DNA of 64,000 nucleotides from Heracleum sosnowskyi. Taxonomy: Eukaryota; Streptophyta; Magnoliopsida; Apiales; Apiaceae. Shown piece by piece: positions 23,864 through 35,097 of the stretch. The stretch's first letter is position 1. Every line of letters starts with the position of its first letter. The stretch lies in assembly GCA_030848705.1 (NCBI GenBank), contig CM061243.1:118816674-118880673 (forward strand), read 5' to 3'. Made by a program: the position numbers and the translations under genes. The notes beneath the pieces were generated by a model. That model had not been told where the DNA came from and did not search any database. It was given only the letters and a program-made list of their open reading frames with translations.

Positions 23864-24610
23864 TTTTGTGTCATTTTCTTGAGCTGACACCCGTTGCAAT
23901 AAATACATATAAATAAAAAATACTCAAAATATGTAATAATAAAAAAAATTAAATATTAACCACCGCTTAAAACTTCAACCATTCGATGATCACAAATTAA
24001 AATTTTCGTAAATATCTCTCAACTTTATATAACGATTTTGTGTCATATTTACTTCGGCCGCTGCCCGTTGCACTAAATACATATAAATAAAAAATACTAA
24101 AAATATTAAATTAAAAAAATTTAAGTATTAACCACCGTTTCAAACTTCAACCATTAGTATTATCACAAAAATTACAAATGTCTTAAATATTGTTGTACTT
24201 TATATGCCAATTTTGTGTCATATTTTCTTGAGCCCACGACCATTTCTTAAATATCTCTATACTTTATATGCGATGTCATATTTTCTTGAGCCGGCAACCA
24301 TTGCACAAAATACATAAAATTAAAAATACTAAAAATAAGCAATGATAAAATTTTAAGTATTAACCACTGCGACAAACTTTAACCATTTGTATTATCACAT
24401 AAATTACAAATTTCTTAAATATCCATATACTTTATATACCAATTTTGTGTCATATTTTCTTGAGCCGACACTAGTTGCATTACATAGAATTTGAAAATAC
24501 TACAAATAAGCAATAATAAAAATTTAAGTGTTAATCACCGCTTCAAACTTCAACTATTTGTATTATCACAAAAATTATAAATTTGTTAAATATCCATGAA
24601 CGTTATAATA
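23864..24610. repeat. Tandem array, units of about 165-185 bp
   Basis: TTTTGTGTCATATTTTCTTGAGC, a GTTGCA.TAAATACATA block and TTAACCACCGCTTCAAACTTCAA recur in order, with starts near 23864, 24029, 24212 and 24441. A shortened copy lies near 24265. It sits inside Helitron E. Confidence 0.75.
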
Positions 24611-25516
24611 ATTGTTTTGGGTACGTACATGTGCATCGTTATGATATAAAAGGTTAATCATGAAAACATAATTGATTTTTATCTAATCATTGTCTTCCCT
24701 ATGAATTTGATTGTAAATAAGGGAATTCAATTTTATTTTAGTTAAGAAAAAAATTAACATTTGTTTAATTGAATTCTAAAGATGATTGACTTTTATATAT
24801 TCAATATATTTAATATGAATTTGAATGTAAATAAAGAAATTAAATTTTCTAAACTTGATTAATTAAAAAAACAAATATATAAAATTTTGAAAAACTATAA
24901 TTAATTATTAAATTCACAAAAAAAATGAGTATTGAATATAACTCTAATTAATTATTAAATTCACAAAAAAATATCAAAAACTATATACAAAGATGACATT
25001 CAATAAATTATTATTAGCTACAAAAATCAAGTACAACTATATGTATGTAATGCCAATCGTCACATGCTTACATGCGGCTATTACAATAGATCTAGATGTT
25101 TATCTTCATATCATAAGTATGTAGTGTTATTAATGTACACGAATATGCTCGTTATCAAAAGATACTCAAATAAATCCACAAAATGGTAACTTGAGAAAAA
25201 CAATCCAGTCATGATTTTTATAGACAATTTAAGATATAAAAAAATATAATAAAGAATAAATTCTAAATAGGATTTAAATAAGGAAATTTAATTTTCTTGA
25301 ATAGAAATAGAGGAGTTCTACAGAAAAAGAAAAAATAATAATTTTTGTTTAATTGAATTCTAAACATGATTGACTTTTATATATTTATTGTTTTTAGTAT
25401 GAATTCGAATATAAATAAAGAAATTGAATTCTCTAAACATGATTAATTCAGAAACAAATATATAAAATTATAAAGTTATCATGTCTCTCATAAAACAATT
25501 AATGAGATAATAGTAT

Positions 25517-26064
25517 TGTTGTGGAACGAAAAGTGAGTTTAGATATTGACAGCGGATATTTAATACAAGGTAGTGGACAAGCGTGTCTTAATGGCTGCTC
25601 TTGTGTTTCGAGACTGAATCGGTCCTCACAAGATGCCTACGTATCTCAATTATCACTGAGAATCAAGCCAAGAAAACGTAGTTCTAATGTTGAGGGGTTA
25701 GGCCCTTATATAGGCGTCTGGAGCCCTAAAATCGTGGTAGAATTAGGTTACTTGGTGGCCAAGTAACCGCCTTTGAATAGTGGATAACTCTTATCATAAT
25801 TAGTTTCCATGTTGGAGTTGGTTTCCATGTTGGATGTGGTATCTGAACCTTCCTAGTGGTTTCCAACCACTGGACTGTATATGAACCAAGCCCACGTCTT
25901 AATGGTTTAAAACATGGGTTGGACCTTGGCCCAATTGTGGACTACGAATTTAATATCATAGCCATGGTTGTAGGCTTCATTAATGGGCCTCGAATTTGGA
26001 CCACCTTAAGTATTTTTAATGCTGCATTAAACGTGTCCTTAAAGCTTTATTTTAACCCATATCA
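25517..26064 (-). repeat. Tat element 3' LTR
   Basis: This is the downstream LTR in the element's orientation. On minus it starts TGATATGGGTTAAAATAAAG and ends TTCCACAACA. A TATA box (CTATATAAGG on minus) lies at about 25713-25704. It is 548 bp and identical in layout to the copy at 48516-49063. Confidence 0.92.
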
Positions 26065-26078
26065 TTTTCCCCCCTAAC
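26065..26078 (-). promoter_or_regulatory. Tat polypurine tract
   Basis: GTTAGGGGGGAAAA on minus directly abuts the 3' LTR. It would prime plus-strand DNA synthesis during reverse transcription. Confidence 0.85.
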
Positions 26079-26514
26079 TTCGAGAAAACTGATCAGGTTT
26101 TCTTGAAGTTAAGTTTGACCAATTTTCAATGGCCCCCCTCGGGTATGGCCTTTTGCGGCTTAAGGTACACTAGTGTTTCACAAGTATCGTTTCTTAGCGC
26201 GAAGTGTGGAGCGACCTACACATTCACTACGATTCAGCCTTATCCGAGGCTTCTCTTTTATTGGCCGAGTATACATGATAAACAAGTTATCAAGTATAGC
26301 CTATTTTTATTAGTGAAAGTTTGAGTTTTACCAAAATTTGGCTAACTCTATAGAACGATCACTGGATATTACCCTAAGCGGGGTATTTAAACAGTTTTAA
26401 GTAACATCAAACGATGGCACTAAACGGTGTCATTTGATGAAAATTATCTATTTAGACGGTGGCCCTCCAAGGGTCAAGAAAGTCAGTGAGAATGCTCGGG
26501 TGAAGGTGAACGCG

Positions 26515-26790
26515 GGGCGCGCGGGCGCGCGGGCGCTGGTCGGCCGGGGGCCTGGTCGGCCGGGCGTGCGGGCGCGGGCGCGGGCGCGCGGGCGCTGGTC
26601 GTCCGGGTGCCTGGTCGGCCGGGACCTGGTCGGCTGGCGCGCGGGCGTTGGTCGGCCGGGGGCCTGGTCGGCCGGGACCTGGTCGGCTGGCGCGCGGGCG
26701 TTGGTCGGCCGGGGGCCTGGTCGGCCGGGACCTGGTCGGCTGGCGCGCGGGCGTTGGTCGGCCGGAGGCCTGGTCGGCTGGGCACGCGGG
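26515..26790 (-). repeat. GC-rich minisatellite in the Tat 3' untranslated region, 53-bp unit
   Basis: GCGGGCGTTGGTCGGCC recurs at 26641, 26694 and 26747, exactly 53 bp apart. More diverged units upstream begin near 26520 and 26585. The region is about 80 percent G+C in a window that is otherwise AT-rich. It has no stop codons in most frames, which produces overlapping false ORFs on both strands (26434-27018, 26448-26954 and others). Tandem repeats at this position are typical of Tat and Ogre elements. Confidence 0.9.
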
Positions 26791-28283
26791 CGCTCGGGCG
26801 TTGATCGGTTGGGGCTCCGATCGGCCTGGAACAGAAACAAAGTCTTTGTTCCCTTTACTATATTTTTGGTTGTTTGGCGTGATTTCAACCATCTAAGCAT
26901 AAAGCCAAGATTTAAACATGGTTCCTGGTTGGTGCTTAACAACATGTTGGCCATTTTGGCTAAATTACAAAAGAGTGGTTTTAGTCACCATAACACTTCT
27001 AGTCATCCGGGACCTTAAAAACAAGTTACCCAAGTAAGTTAGGCAAACTATTGTACTTAATCCTTAATTAGGACTTAAATTTGGATTTAAATCCTTCAAC
27101 TGGTAGCTTTTACAGCTCCGGGCTGCATTTTCATTCGTTCCCTTCATTCTTATTTAAAAGAGTAGATATTTTGGTTCGAGTATACGAACTTCCTCATTCG
27201 TTTTATCACCGATTGTGACAATTAAACCTGTAGATGCGGGTCGTCTTAAAAAGTGACTTGCTGCCACAGGTGACCATTTTCTATAAAAGAGTGGTGAGTG
27301 AGCTCATTTTACTCAAACCTTCATTTGTAAACTTCTTCATCATATTTTTTCTCTCTAGTATTTCCTTTGATTTTAGTGTGGTTTCCAACCAGGAGATTTT
27401 CTTTGGGTCAAGTCCCCACCTTTCAACCATGGCTGATCAGCGAATATCTGGTCCCTCGTCCGCTGTTGCTCAGAAGCTGGCTGCAAGAGCTAGACAAGGT
27501 AATCATCTTTCATGTGTTCCATTTGTTATTGATGAATCATTACCTACTTTGTTTGAGTTAACAAACCAAATGGGAGATGCGTTTCCAAACAATGCTGAGT
27601 TAGATTCGTTCAAGTTTCCAAGCACCCTGGGGAGGGATGATGTGAAGATAGAGGTTCCCGGGCCAGGTGATAGAACCTGTAATTGGCATCCAGAAAGGCT
27701 GTTTGTCTATAGAGGTGCTATAGCGGCCGGACTTAGGTTCCCCCTTCATCCCTTCGTGGTGACCTTGTTAGGCGAGTTGATGATCAACCCCTGTCAACTA
27801 TATCCCAATTCTTGGAAGTTCATTTTCATTTTCATGGCCAGGTGTTTAAAAGAAGGAATTCCATTAAGTGTTCCTATCTTCAGAAGTATTTTTGTGCTAA
27901 AAAACAGCCCAGCCACCCGGAAAGGGTAGGTTTCAATTCAACATCGTTCGAATGTCAACCACATTTGTAACAACGCCTCTCTCCCCGATTCCACCCATGA
28001 ATGGAGGCATCACTTCATTGTGCTTTATTGGAAGGGGGGGAGATTGGGGCCAATATTTTAGGCCTAGTTTCAACCACGTGGTGGATTTTGGAAGTCATAT
28101 TGGTGAGATCAAGTCCCATGAGTTCCCTGACAGGGATTGGCTTATTACGGGTCACGAAAATGTTCATTATCGCTCTTTCCTGACCGAGAGGATCATGGTC
28201 GAAGTTGGAATGAGTAGATTGTCTCTAGAGGGTAACTATTATTGTTATGCCTTGTTTTGAAACACACTTATTCTTATTCCAAT

Positions 28284-29279
28284 TGTTAGGAATATGTTGT
28301 TCTTGATGATAATTATAAAAACACTTAGTAGATTTTGTATTAAGTCATTTTGTAACTGTCAACGGAATGGCATGCTCTGCAGTGTTTCGTTGACATGAAG
28401 CTCATCAACGGAATGAGTGTTGTAGCAATTGCATTGTACAATACTTCACAGTTTGATATGCATTTGATGTATGTATTAGATAGGTTTCCTAAGTCATATT
28501 GACTAAGTACTAGATAGGCAAAATAGGTTGGTTAATTGTAAGTATATCATGCCTTGTAATTTTGCCTAAGTGAAGACATGTCAACGGTATGAAGATTACT
28601 CTATCAACGAAACAAGGATACACCATCAACGGAATGAAGAATAAAGCTATCAACGAAATACATTCTCCTGCCATCAACGGATCATTATTGCTCTTCTGTA
28701 TAGTTGACAAAGTGATAGTGACAGCTTTCTGACAGATCAAAAGGAGATGTAGAAGTGTGCATTTGCATTGGGAGCCATTAAAATGGTCACTGGAAATAAG
28801 GAAACATTCCAATTCCCAATTGGGTTCTTGAGTGGGATCAGAATAAGCATGAAGACAAAAGACAAGGATCTCCAAGGACCACTGGACAAAAGGAATGAAA
28901 AGCAAGCTACTGGCGGTTACCTTTAGTGTACTTAAGTGTAACCAAAAATAGTATTGTAAACTTGGGGAATATATAACCAAGTGTAGCAGTTAAAATAGAA
29001 CAAGAGAAGAAAAACAAATAGATTGTATTAGCTATTTTTGAGAGCATTTCTTCTCTACAAATCTAGTAACTGAGCAGTTGTGTACATTTGTATCACAGAT
29101 TATTTCCGAAATAAAAACACTTCAGTTGGATCATCAAACAATCCAACTGAATTATTTATATCTTGTGTTTTTACTTATTCAGTTCAGTTTTATTTATAAG
29201 TGTTTTAAGTTTAAGAAAATATCAAGAATTGTATTCAACCCCCCCTTCTACAATTCTGTTAGGTCATTTGGGATTAACA
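28284..29279 (+). repeat. SIRE 5' LTR
   Basis: Begins TGTTAGGAATATG and ends GGGATTAACA. A TATA-like sequence (GAATATATAACC) is near 28966-28977. It carries eight RTCAACG motifs between 28358 and 28680. An antisense open frame (28510-28980) recurs in the other LTR but has no recognisable protein. Confidence 0.95.
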
Positions 29280-29281
29280 AT

Positions 29282-29293
29282 TGGTATCAGAGC
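29282..29293 (+). promoter_or_regulatory. SIRE primer-binding site
   Basis: TGGTATCAGAGC, complementary to the 3' end of plant initiator tRNA-Met, starts two bases after the LTR. Confidence 0.9.
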
Positions 29294-29342
29294 AAGCTTC
29301 TAACATACAAGAAGTTTAAAGATCAAGACCAAAACAGAAACC

Positions 29343-31772
29343 ATGGTGAAGAAGGATGCAGGTGTGAAGATACCAGTTCTTGATAAGGACAATTACTTTC
29401 ACTGGAAAGTAAAGATGCATTTACATCTCATGTCTATGGACGAGAGGTATGTAGACTGCATTGAGAAAGGTCCACACGTTCCCATGAAGTTTGCATCTAG
29501 AGTTGGACTGCCAGATGATGCTCCTGATGTGGAAATTCCAAAACTTGTCTCAGAATGGACTATTGAAGATGTTGCAGAAGTCCATAAAGATAAAAGAACC
29601 ATGAACATTCTGTTTAATGGTTTGGAGCAAGAGATGTTTGACAATGTCATAAACTGTACAACCTCCAAAGAAGTATGGGACACTGTCAGAACACTATGTG
29701 AAGGAACTGAGCAAGTAAGGGAGAACAAAATGCAACTCCTTATACAACAATATGAGCACTTTCACTTTAAAGCTGGTGAAACCCTAAATGACACGTTTAG
29801 TAGGTTTCAAAAGCTTCTGAATGGATTAAAGTTGTATGGGAGAATCTACCAAACTAAGGATTCAAACCTTAAATTTCTAAGAGCTCTTCCAAAAGAATGG
29901 AAGCCTATGACTGTTTCTCTAAGAAACACTCAAGAGTACAAAGATTACACTCTTGAAAGGCTGTATGGAACATTAAAGACATATGAGTTGGAAATGGAGC
30001 AAGATGAAGAAATTGAGAAGGTACAGAAGAAGGGTGGATCTATTGCATTGATTGCATCTGTGAACCAACTGGAAGATGACAATGAGGAAGCTGCAAAAGC
30101 CACAACTAGTCGAGCTAGTTGTAGAAGTGATGTTAGCAAGGGAAAAGGCAAGATGACAGAGGAAGAAGAATCAGAACCAGCCAACTTGGATGACTTAGAT
30201 GAGATTGATGAACACATTGCTTTTCTGTCAAGAAAATTCTCGAAGTTCAAGTTCAAGAGAAACTCAGAAGCAAGGCCACCAAGGAGAGACTTTCAACCTA
30301 ACAAAAGTAACTGGATTGAAAAGTCTAAATCTAAATGTTTCAATTATGGAATGCTTGGTCACTTTGCTGGAGACTGCAGAAAGCCCAAGATTGAGAAGGG
30401 CAACAGGAAATTTGAGCCTGTTGATTATAAAAAGAAATACTTTGAACTTCTCAAGCAAAAAGAAAAGGCTTTCATGTCTCAGGAGTATGATTGGGCTGGT
30501 AATGGTGAAGATTCTGATGATGATGTTGAGTATGTCAACTTGGCTCTTATGGCTAACAATCATGAGCAGGAAGCAAGCTCCTCAAGCAACCAGGTAACAA
30601 TTACTAATCTCTCTGAGCTTTCTAAAGAGGAATGCGATAGTGCAGTAAATGAAATGTCTACTGTACTATACAATCTGCGTGTTACTCTTAAATCACTTAC
30701 CAAGGAGAATTCAAGGATTAAAGAATCAAATCTGCTCTTAAGTGATAGAAATACCATGTTAGAAGCACAGCTCATTGAGTTTGAGAAAATGAGATGTGTT
30801 AGTAGGGATGCTAAGCTGGAACTTGAGAAAGTATTAAAGAGGGAAGAAATTCTTAAAACACAACTAGAGATAGAACAGAGTGTGATTGCAAAATGGAAAG
30901 ATTCCAGGAATGTTGCTAGCAACATCATTAATGTTCAAGGTGTGGAATCTTTCTGTGAGCAATCATGGAAAAAGAACAAGGAGAAACTAGGGTATGTTGT
31001 TGAAACCTTAGAATCAGAATCAGAGTCAACAAACAACAATGATCATTTGTTGAAGGTTGATACGTCAACGGAATGCAATGTTTCGTTGACAGATGAACCA
31101 TCAACCGATCATGCTGTTTCCTTGACAGAGAAAAAGAAAGTAGAACTCACTAGACTTAATGAAAAGTATGGTCCTGTCACCAAGAACTTTGTTCAAGGTG
31201 AGTCTAGTAAATCAAAGAAAGTTGAGAAGCCTGTTGAAAGAGCTAATGTAGGTCACTTGTCTAACAAGCAATTGAAAGACAAGTTAGAGAAAGTTCAAGT
31301 TGAGACTAAAGGTAACAAAAAGAATAACAGAAATGGAAAAGTAGGGATTAACAAGCACAATAATTACACACCTGATAAATATGCACCTAGAAAGACATGT
31401 GTTAATTGTGGTAGTGTTAATCATCTATCTGCTAATTGCAAGTCTGTTAAGAAACCTGCTAATGTGAAAATGCCTAAGTCTACATTGAATGATTCTATAC
31501 CTGCAATGCCTGTTATGCCTAACATGTTTGCTCCATATGCACAGTATCAAAATCCATATGCTGGTATGTCATTTGTGCCTAACCCTTACATGAATATGTT
31601 TAACATGCCACAAATGCCATGGAATAACATGTTTGTTCCTCCATCTATGCATGCTGAGAATGAAACTGTGAGCAACCCTCAAAGATCAACACAAGTGAAA
31701 AATGATCTGAGAAGGAAATCAAAGGCTAACAAGACAGGACCCAAGGAAACTTGGGTACCAAAATCAACTTGA
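29343..31772 (+). CDS. gag: Gag of the SIRE element
   Basis: 809 residues, starting at the first ATG after the primer-binding site. The N-terminal half (about residues 15-220) has the copia gag pattern (YFHWKVKMHLHL, FSRFQKLLNGL, LRALPKEW). A first zinc knuckle near residue 335 reads CFNYGMLGHFAGDC: the second cysteine of the CX2CX4HX4C motif is tyrosine. A central region is rich in Glu/Lys heptads and probably coiled-coil. A second knuckle near residue 690 (CVNCGSVNHLSANC) is complete. The protein would form the virus-like particle and package element RNA. The frame ends in TGA (31770-31772) just after the WVPK sequence that usually precedes protease; pol continues in the +1 frame. Confidence 0.9.
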   Translation: MVKKDAGVKIPVLDKDNYFHWKVKMHLHLMSMDERYVDCIEKGPHVPMKFASRVGLPDDAPDVEIPKLVSEWTIEDVAEVHKDKRTMNILFNGLEQEMFDNVINCTTSKEVWDTVRTLCEGTEQVRENKMQLLIQQYEHFHFKAGETLNDTFSRFQKLLNGLKLYGRIYQTKDSNLKFLRALPKEWKPMTVSLRNTQEYKDYTLERLYGTLKTYELEMEQDEEIEKVQKKGGSIALIASVNQLEDDNEEAAKATTSRASCRSDVSKGKGKMTEEEESEPANLDDLDEIDEHIAFLSRKFSKFKFKRNSEARPPRRDFQPNKSNWIEKSKSKCFNYGMLGHFAGDCRKPKIEKGNRKFEPVDYKKKYFELLKQKEKAFMSQEYDWAGNGEDSDDDVEYVNLALMANNHEQEASSSSNQVTITNLSELSKEECDSAVNEMSTVLYNLRVTLKSLTKENSRIKESNLLLSDRNTMLEAQLIEFEKMRCVSRDAKLELEKVLKREEILKTQLEIEQSVIAKWKDSRNVASNIINVQGVESFCEQSWKKNKEKLGYVVETLESESESTNNNDHLLKVDTSTECNVSLTDEPSTDHAVSLTEKKKVELTRLNEKYGPVTKNFVQGESSKSKKVEKPVERANVGHLSNKQLKDKLEKVQVETKGNKKNNRNGKVGINKHNNYTPDKYAPRKTCVNCGSVNHLSANCKSVKKPANVKMPKSTLNDSIPAMPVMPNMFAPYAQYQNPYAGMSFVPNPYMNMFNMPQMPWNNMFVPPSMHAENETVSNPQRSTQVKNDLRRKSKANKTGPKETWVPKST

Positions 31773-31773
31773 T

Positions 31774-34700
31774 TTGGTTTGTTGTGTGCAGGGAGACAAA
31801 AGGAATCTTTGGTACTTGGATAGTGGTTGTTCAAGACACATGACTGGTGATTCCACCCTGCTCACAGAGTTTCAGGAAAAAGCTGGCCCTTGTATTGCTT
31901 TTGGAGATGACAGCAAAGGCTACACAAAGGGATATGGCTTGATTTCAAAAGAGAATGTCATCATTGATGAGGTTGCATTGGTGGATGGTCTTAAGCACAA
32001 CCTGCTTAGTATCAGCCAACTTTGTGACAAAGGATTTTTAGTTACTTTTTCAAAAGAAGCCTGTGTTGTTTCTAAGGTAGGAAACAACAATGTGGTCATG
32101 ACTGGATTCAGAAGAGGGAACGTGTACATTGCTGACTTTAGCAGCACAAGTCCAGACACCATCACATGTCTTTTCAGCAAGGCAAGCAAGGATGAAAGTT
32201 GGCTGTGGCACAAGAAATTATCTCATCTGAATTTCAAAGTCATGAATGATTTGGTAAGGAAAGATCTTGCTAGAGGAATTCCACAAGTAGAATTCTCCAA
32301 GGATGGTTTGTGTGATGCCTGTCAAAAAGGGAAACAAAAGAAGGCATCATTCAAAAGCAAGACAGAGTCATCAATTGTTCAACAGCTTGAGTTGCTCCAC
32401 ATGGATTTATTTGGCCCTGTAAATGTCATGTCAATTTCAAAGAAGAAGTACTGTCTTGTGATTGTTGATGATTTTTCTAGATTTACATGGACTTTCTTTT
32501 TGCACTCCAAAGATGAGGCAAGTGAAATCATTATCAATCACACCAAGATGGTAAGCAATCATCCTGATTTCAAAGTGAGAAGAATTAGGAGTGACAATGG
32601 GACAGAATTCAAGAATTCAAGCATGAAAGTGTTCTGTGAAGAAAATGGTATATTGCATGAGTTTTCAGCAGCAAGGACACCACAGCAAAATGGTGTAGTT
32701 GAAAGGAAAAACAGAACACTTATTGAAGCTGCAAGGACAATGCTAGATGAATCAAAGTTACCTACTTATTTTTGGGCTGAGGTAGTCAACACAGCTTGCT
32801 TCACTCAAAATATTTCTTTGATTAATCAGGCCAAGGGAATGACACCTTATCAACTACTCAAAAGAAAGAAACCACTATTGGATTTTCTTCATGTCTTTGG
32901 TTGCAAGTGTTTTGTTCTGAGAAATCAAGCTGAGCACTTGGGGAAATTTGAAGCAAAGGCAGATGAAGCAATATTTGTGGGTTATGCAGCAGGGAAAGCC
33001 TACAGAGTCTACAATCTCAGAACCAACATTGTTATGGAATCTGTACATGTTGTTTTTGATGATCTCAAAATTCAGAGTCTCTGTGATGAAGGTTTCCATG
33101 AAAGTCTCTCTTTTGAGAATGAGGAAGGAGAACAAATGGATCATGATAAGACTATTGAGAAACAGTCCAAAGTTGTTGTATCTAGCACAGATGAAAGCAG
33201 CAGTGAAGATGAAATTGCTGCATTAAGATTGAAAAGAATAGCTGCTAGTAGACCAAATGGTCATTTCGTTGACAGTCAGAATGAGCGTTTCGTTGACAGT
33301 CAAAATGGACATTCCGTTGATAGTCACAGAAATGCTTCCAGGAGTGATCAATTAGGGACAACAAACTCAGGGGGAGTTTCTCAAGGACAAATATCTAATC
33401 AAGGAAATCATGATCATGAAGCTACTTCTTCAAGAGCAAATCTACCTCCCTCAAGAAAATGGACTAAAGATCATCCCTTTGAACTTATTATAGGTGATGT
33501 TTCTTCAAAAGTTCAAACTAGAAGAGCAACTCAAGAGGAATGTCTATATAGTAGCTTTCTGTCTCAAGAAGAGCCAAAGAAAGTTGAGGATGCACTTCTA
33601 GATCCAGATTGGGTTTTGGCTATGCAAGAGGAGCTAAACCAATTCGAGAGGAACAATGTTTGGAAGCTGGTGCCCAAGCCTAAAGACAGGAGTGTAATAG
33701 GCACAAAATGGGTGTTCAGAAACAAGATGGATGAAAATGGCATAGTCACAAGGAACAAAGCTAGATTGGTTGCAAAAGGCTACTCACAGGAAGAGGGAAT
33801 TGATTTTGATGAAACCTTTGCTCCTGTTGCAAGACTAGAAGCAATAAGGATTTTCCTAGCCTATGCAGCCCATGCCAATTTCAAGGTCTTTCAAATGGAT
33901 GTGAAGAGTGCTTTTCTGAATGGGGAACTGGAAGAGGAGGTGTATGTGAGTCAACCTCCTGGCTTTGAAGATGATGATTTTCCAGAGTATGTGTACTTTC
34001 TCCTCAAAGCACTCTATGGTTTGAAACAAGCACCTAGAGCCTGGTATGACACATTGTCGCAGTTCCTTCTTGAGAATCACTTCACTAGAGGTACTGTAGA
34101 TAAAACTCTTTTTCATAGGATTGTGAATGGCTCTACAATACTTGTTCAAATTTATGTAGATGACATAATTTTTGGGTCTACAGATGAAAAACTTTGTCAA
34201 AAGTTTGCCAAGCTTATGCAAAGTAAGTATGAAATGAGCATGATGGGAGAATTAACTTATTTTCTTGGTCTTCAAGTAAAGCAAGTTAATGAAGGCATTT
34301 TCATTAGTCAAACCAAGTACATTAATGATTTGTTAAAGAGGTTTAACTTAATGGAATGCTCTCCTGCCAAAACACCCATGCCTACTGCCACCAAACTTGA
34401 ATTGAATACTAAGGAAAAATATGTGGACATTTCAAGTTACAGAGGCATGGTTGGCTCACTTTTATATTTAACAGCTAGTAGACCTGATATTATGTTTGCT
34501 ACATGTCTATGTGCTAGATTTCAGGCTGATCCTAGGGAATCCCATTTAGTTGCTATTAAAAGAATTTTCAGATATCTCAAAGGAACACCAAACCTTGGCA
34601 TTTGGTATCCTAGAGAATCTGGTTTTGAACTAATTGGTTATTCAGATGAAGATTATGCAGGATGTAAAATTGACAGGAAAAACACAACTGGAACCTGTCA

Positions 34701-35097
34701 ATTTCTAGGAAACAAGCTTGTATCATGGTTCAGCAAGAAACAAAACTCAGTTTCCACCTCCACAGCTGAGGCTGAGTATATTGCAGCTGGAAGTTGTTGT
34801 GCACAGATTTTATGGATGAAAAACCAACTACTTGATTATGGATTAAGAGTTGAGAAAATTCCTATTTTCTGTGACAACACTAGTGCCATTGCCATTACTG
34901 AGAATCCAGTGCAGCATTCAAGGACCAAGCACATTGACATCAAGTACCACTTTATTAGAGAACATGTTATGAATGGTACTGTGGAGTTACATTTTGTTCC
35001 AAGTGAACAACAACTTGCAGACATCTTTACCAAGCCACTTGATGAATCCACATTCTCAAGATTAGTAAGTGAGCTAGGTATGCTAAATTTCTCTTAA
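31774..35097 (+). CDS. pol: Pol polyprotein of the SIRE element
   Basis: The open frame is 1,107 codons long if counted from a TTG at 31774; it is open further upstream, so it is likely made by frameshifting or read-through from gag and not from its own start. Protease: DSG near residue 16. Integrase: HHCC zinc finger (HKKLSHLN and CDACQKGKQ), then the D,D-35-E core (LHMDLFGP, RSDNGTEF, NGVVERKNR). Reverse transcriptase: GTKWVFRNK, FQMDVKSAFLNG and the catalytic YVDD. RNase H: YSDEDYAG, TAEAEY and HIDIKYHF. All catalytic residues I looked for are present. It ends with TAA at 35095-35097. Confidence 0.93.
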   Translation: MVCCVQGDKRNLWYLDSGCSRHMTGDSTLLTEFQEKAGPCIAFGDDSKGYTKGYGLISKENVIIDEVALVDGLKHNLLSISQLCDKGFLVTFSKEACVVSKVGNNNVVMTGFRRGNVYIADFSSTSPDTITCLFSKASKDESWLWHKKLSHLNFKVMNDLVRKDLARGIPQVEFSKDGLCDACQKGKQKKASFKSKTESSIVQQLELLHMDLFGPVNVMSISKKKYCLVIVDDFSRFTWTFFLHSKDEASEIIINHTKMVSNHPDFKVRRIRSDNGTEFKNSSMKVFCEENGILHEFSAARTPQQNGVVERKNRTLIEAARTMLDESKLPTYFWAEVVNTACFTQNISLINQAKGMTPYQLLKRKKPLLDFLHVFGCKCFVLRNQAEHLGKFEAKADEAIFVGYAAGKAYRVYNLRTNIVMESVHVVFDDLKIQSLCDEGFHESLSFENEEGEQMDHDKTIEKQSKVVVSSTDESSSEDEIAALRLKRIAASRPNGHFVDSQNERFVDSQNGHSVDSHRNASRSDQLGTTNSGGVSQGQISNQGNHDHEATSSRANLPPSRKWTKDHPFELIIGDVSSKVQTRRATQEECLYSSFLSQEEPKKVEDALLDPDWVLAMQEELNQFERNNVWKLVPKPKDRSVIGTKWVFRNKMDENGIVTRNKARLVAKGYSQEEGIDFDETFAPVARLEAIRIFLAYAAHANFKVFQMDVKSAFLNGELEEEVYVSQPPGFEDDDFPEYVYFLLKALYGLKQAPRAWYDTLSQFLLENHFTRGTVDKTLFHRIVNGSTILVQIYVDDIIFGSTDEKLCQKFAKLMQSKYEMSMMGELTYFLGLQVKQVNEGIFISQTKYINDLLKRFNLMECSPAKTPMPTATKLELNTKEKYVDISSYRGMVGSLLYLTASRPDIMFATCLCARFQADPRESHLVAIKRIFRYLKGTPNLGIWYPRESGFELIGYSDEDYAGCKIDRKNTTGTCQFLGNKLVSWFSKKQNSVSTSTAEAEYIAAGSCCAQILWMKNQLLDYGLRVEKIPIFCDNTSAIAITENPVQHSRTKHIDIKYHFIREHVMNGTVELHFVPSEQQLADIFTKPLDESTFSRLVSELGMLNFS

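Noticed and set aside
26434..27018. Overlapping Arg/Gly/Pro-rich open frames on both strands
   Set aside because: They come from the GC-rich 53-bp minisatellite, which lacks stop codons by composition.
28510..28980. 156-codon antisense open frame present in both SIRE LTRs (also 40533-41003)
   Set aside because: It occurs twice only because the LTRs are near-identical; it has no recognisable protein features and contains the TATA region.
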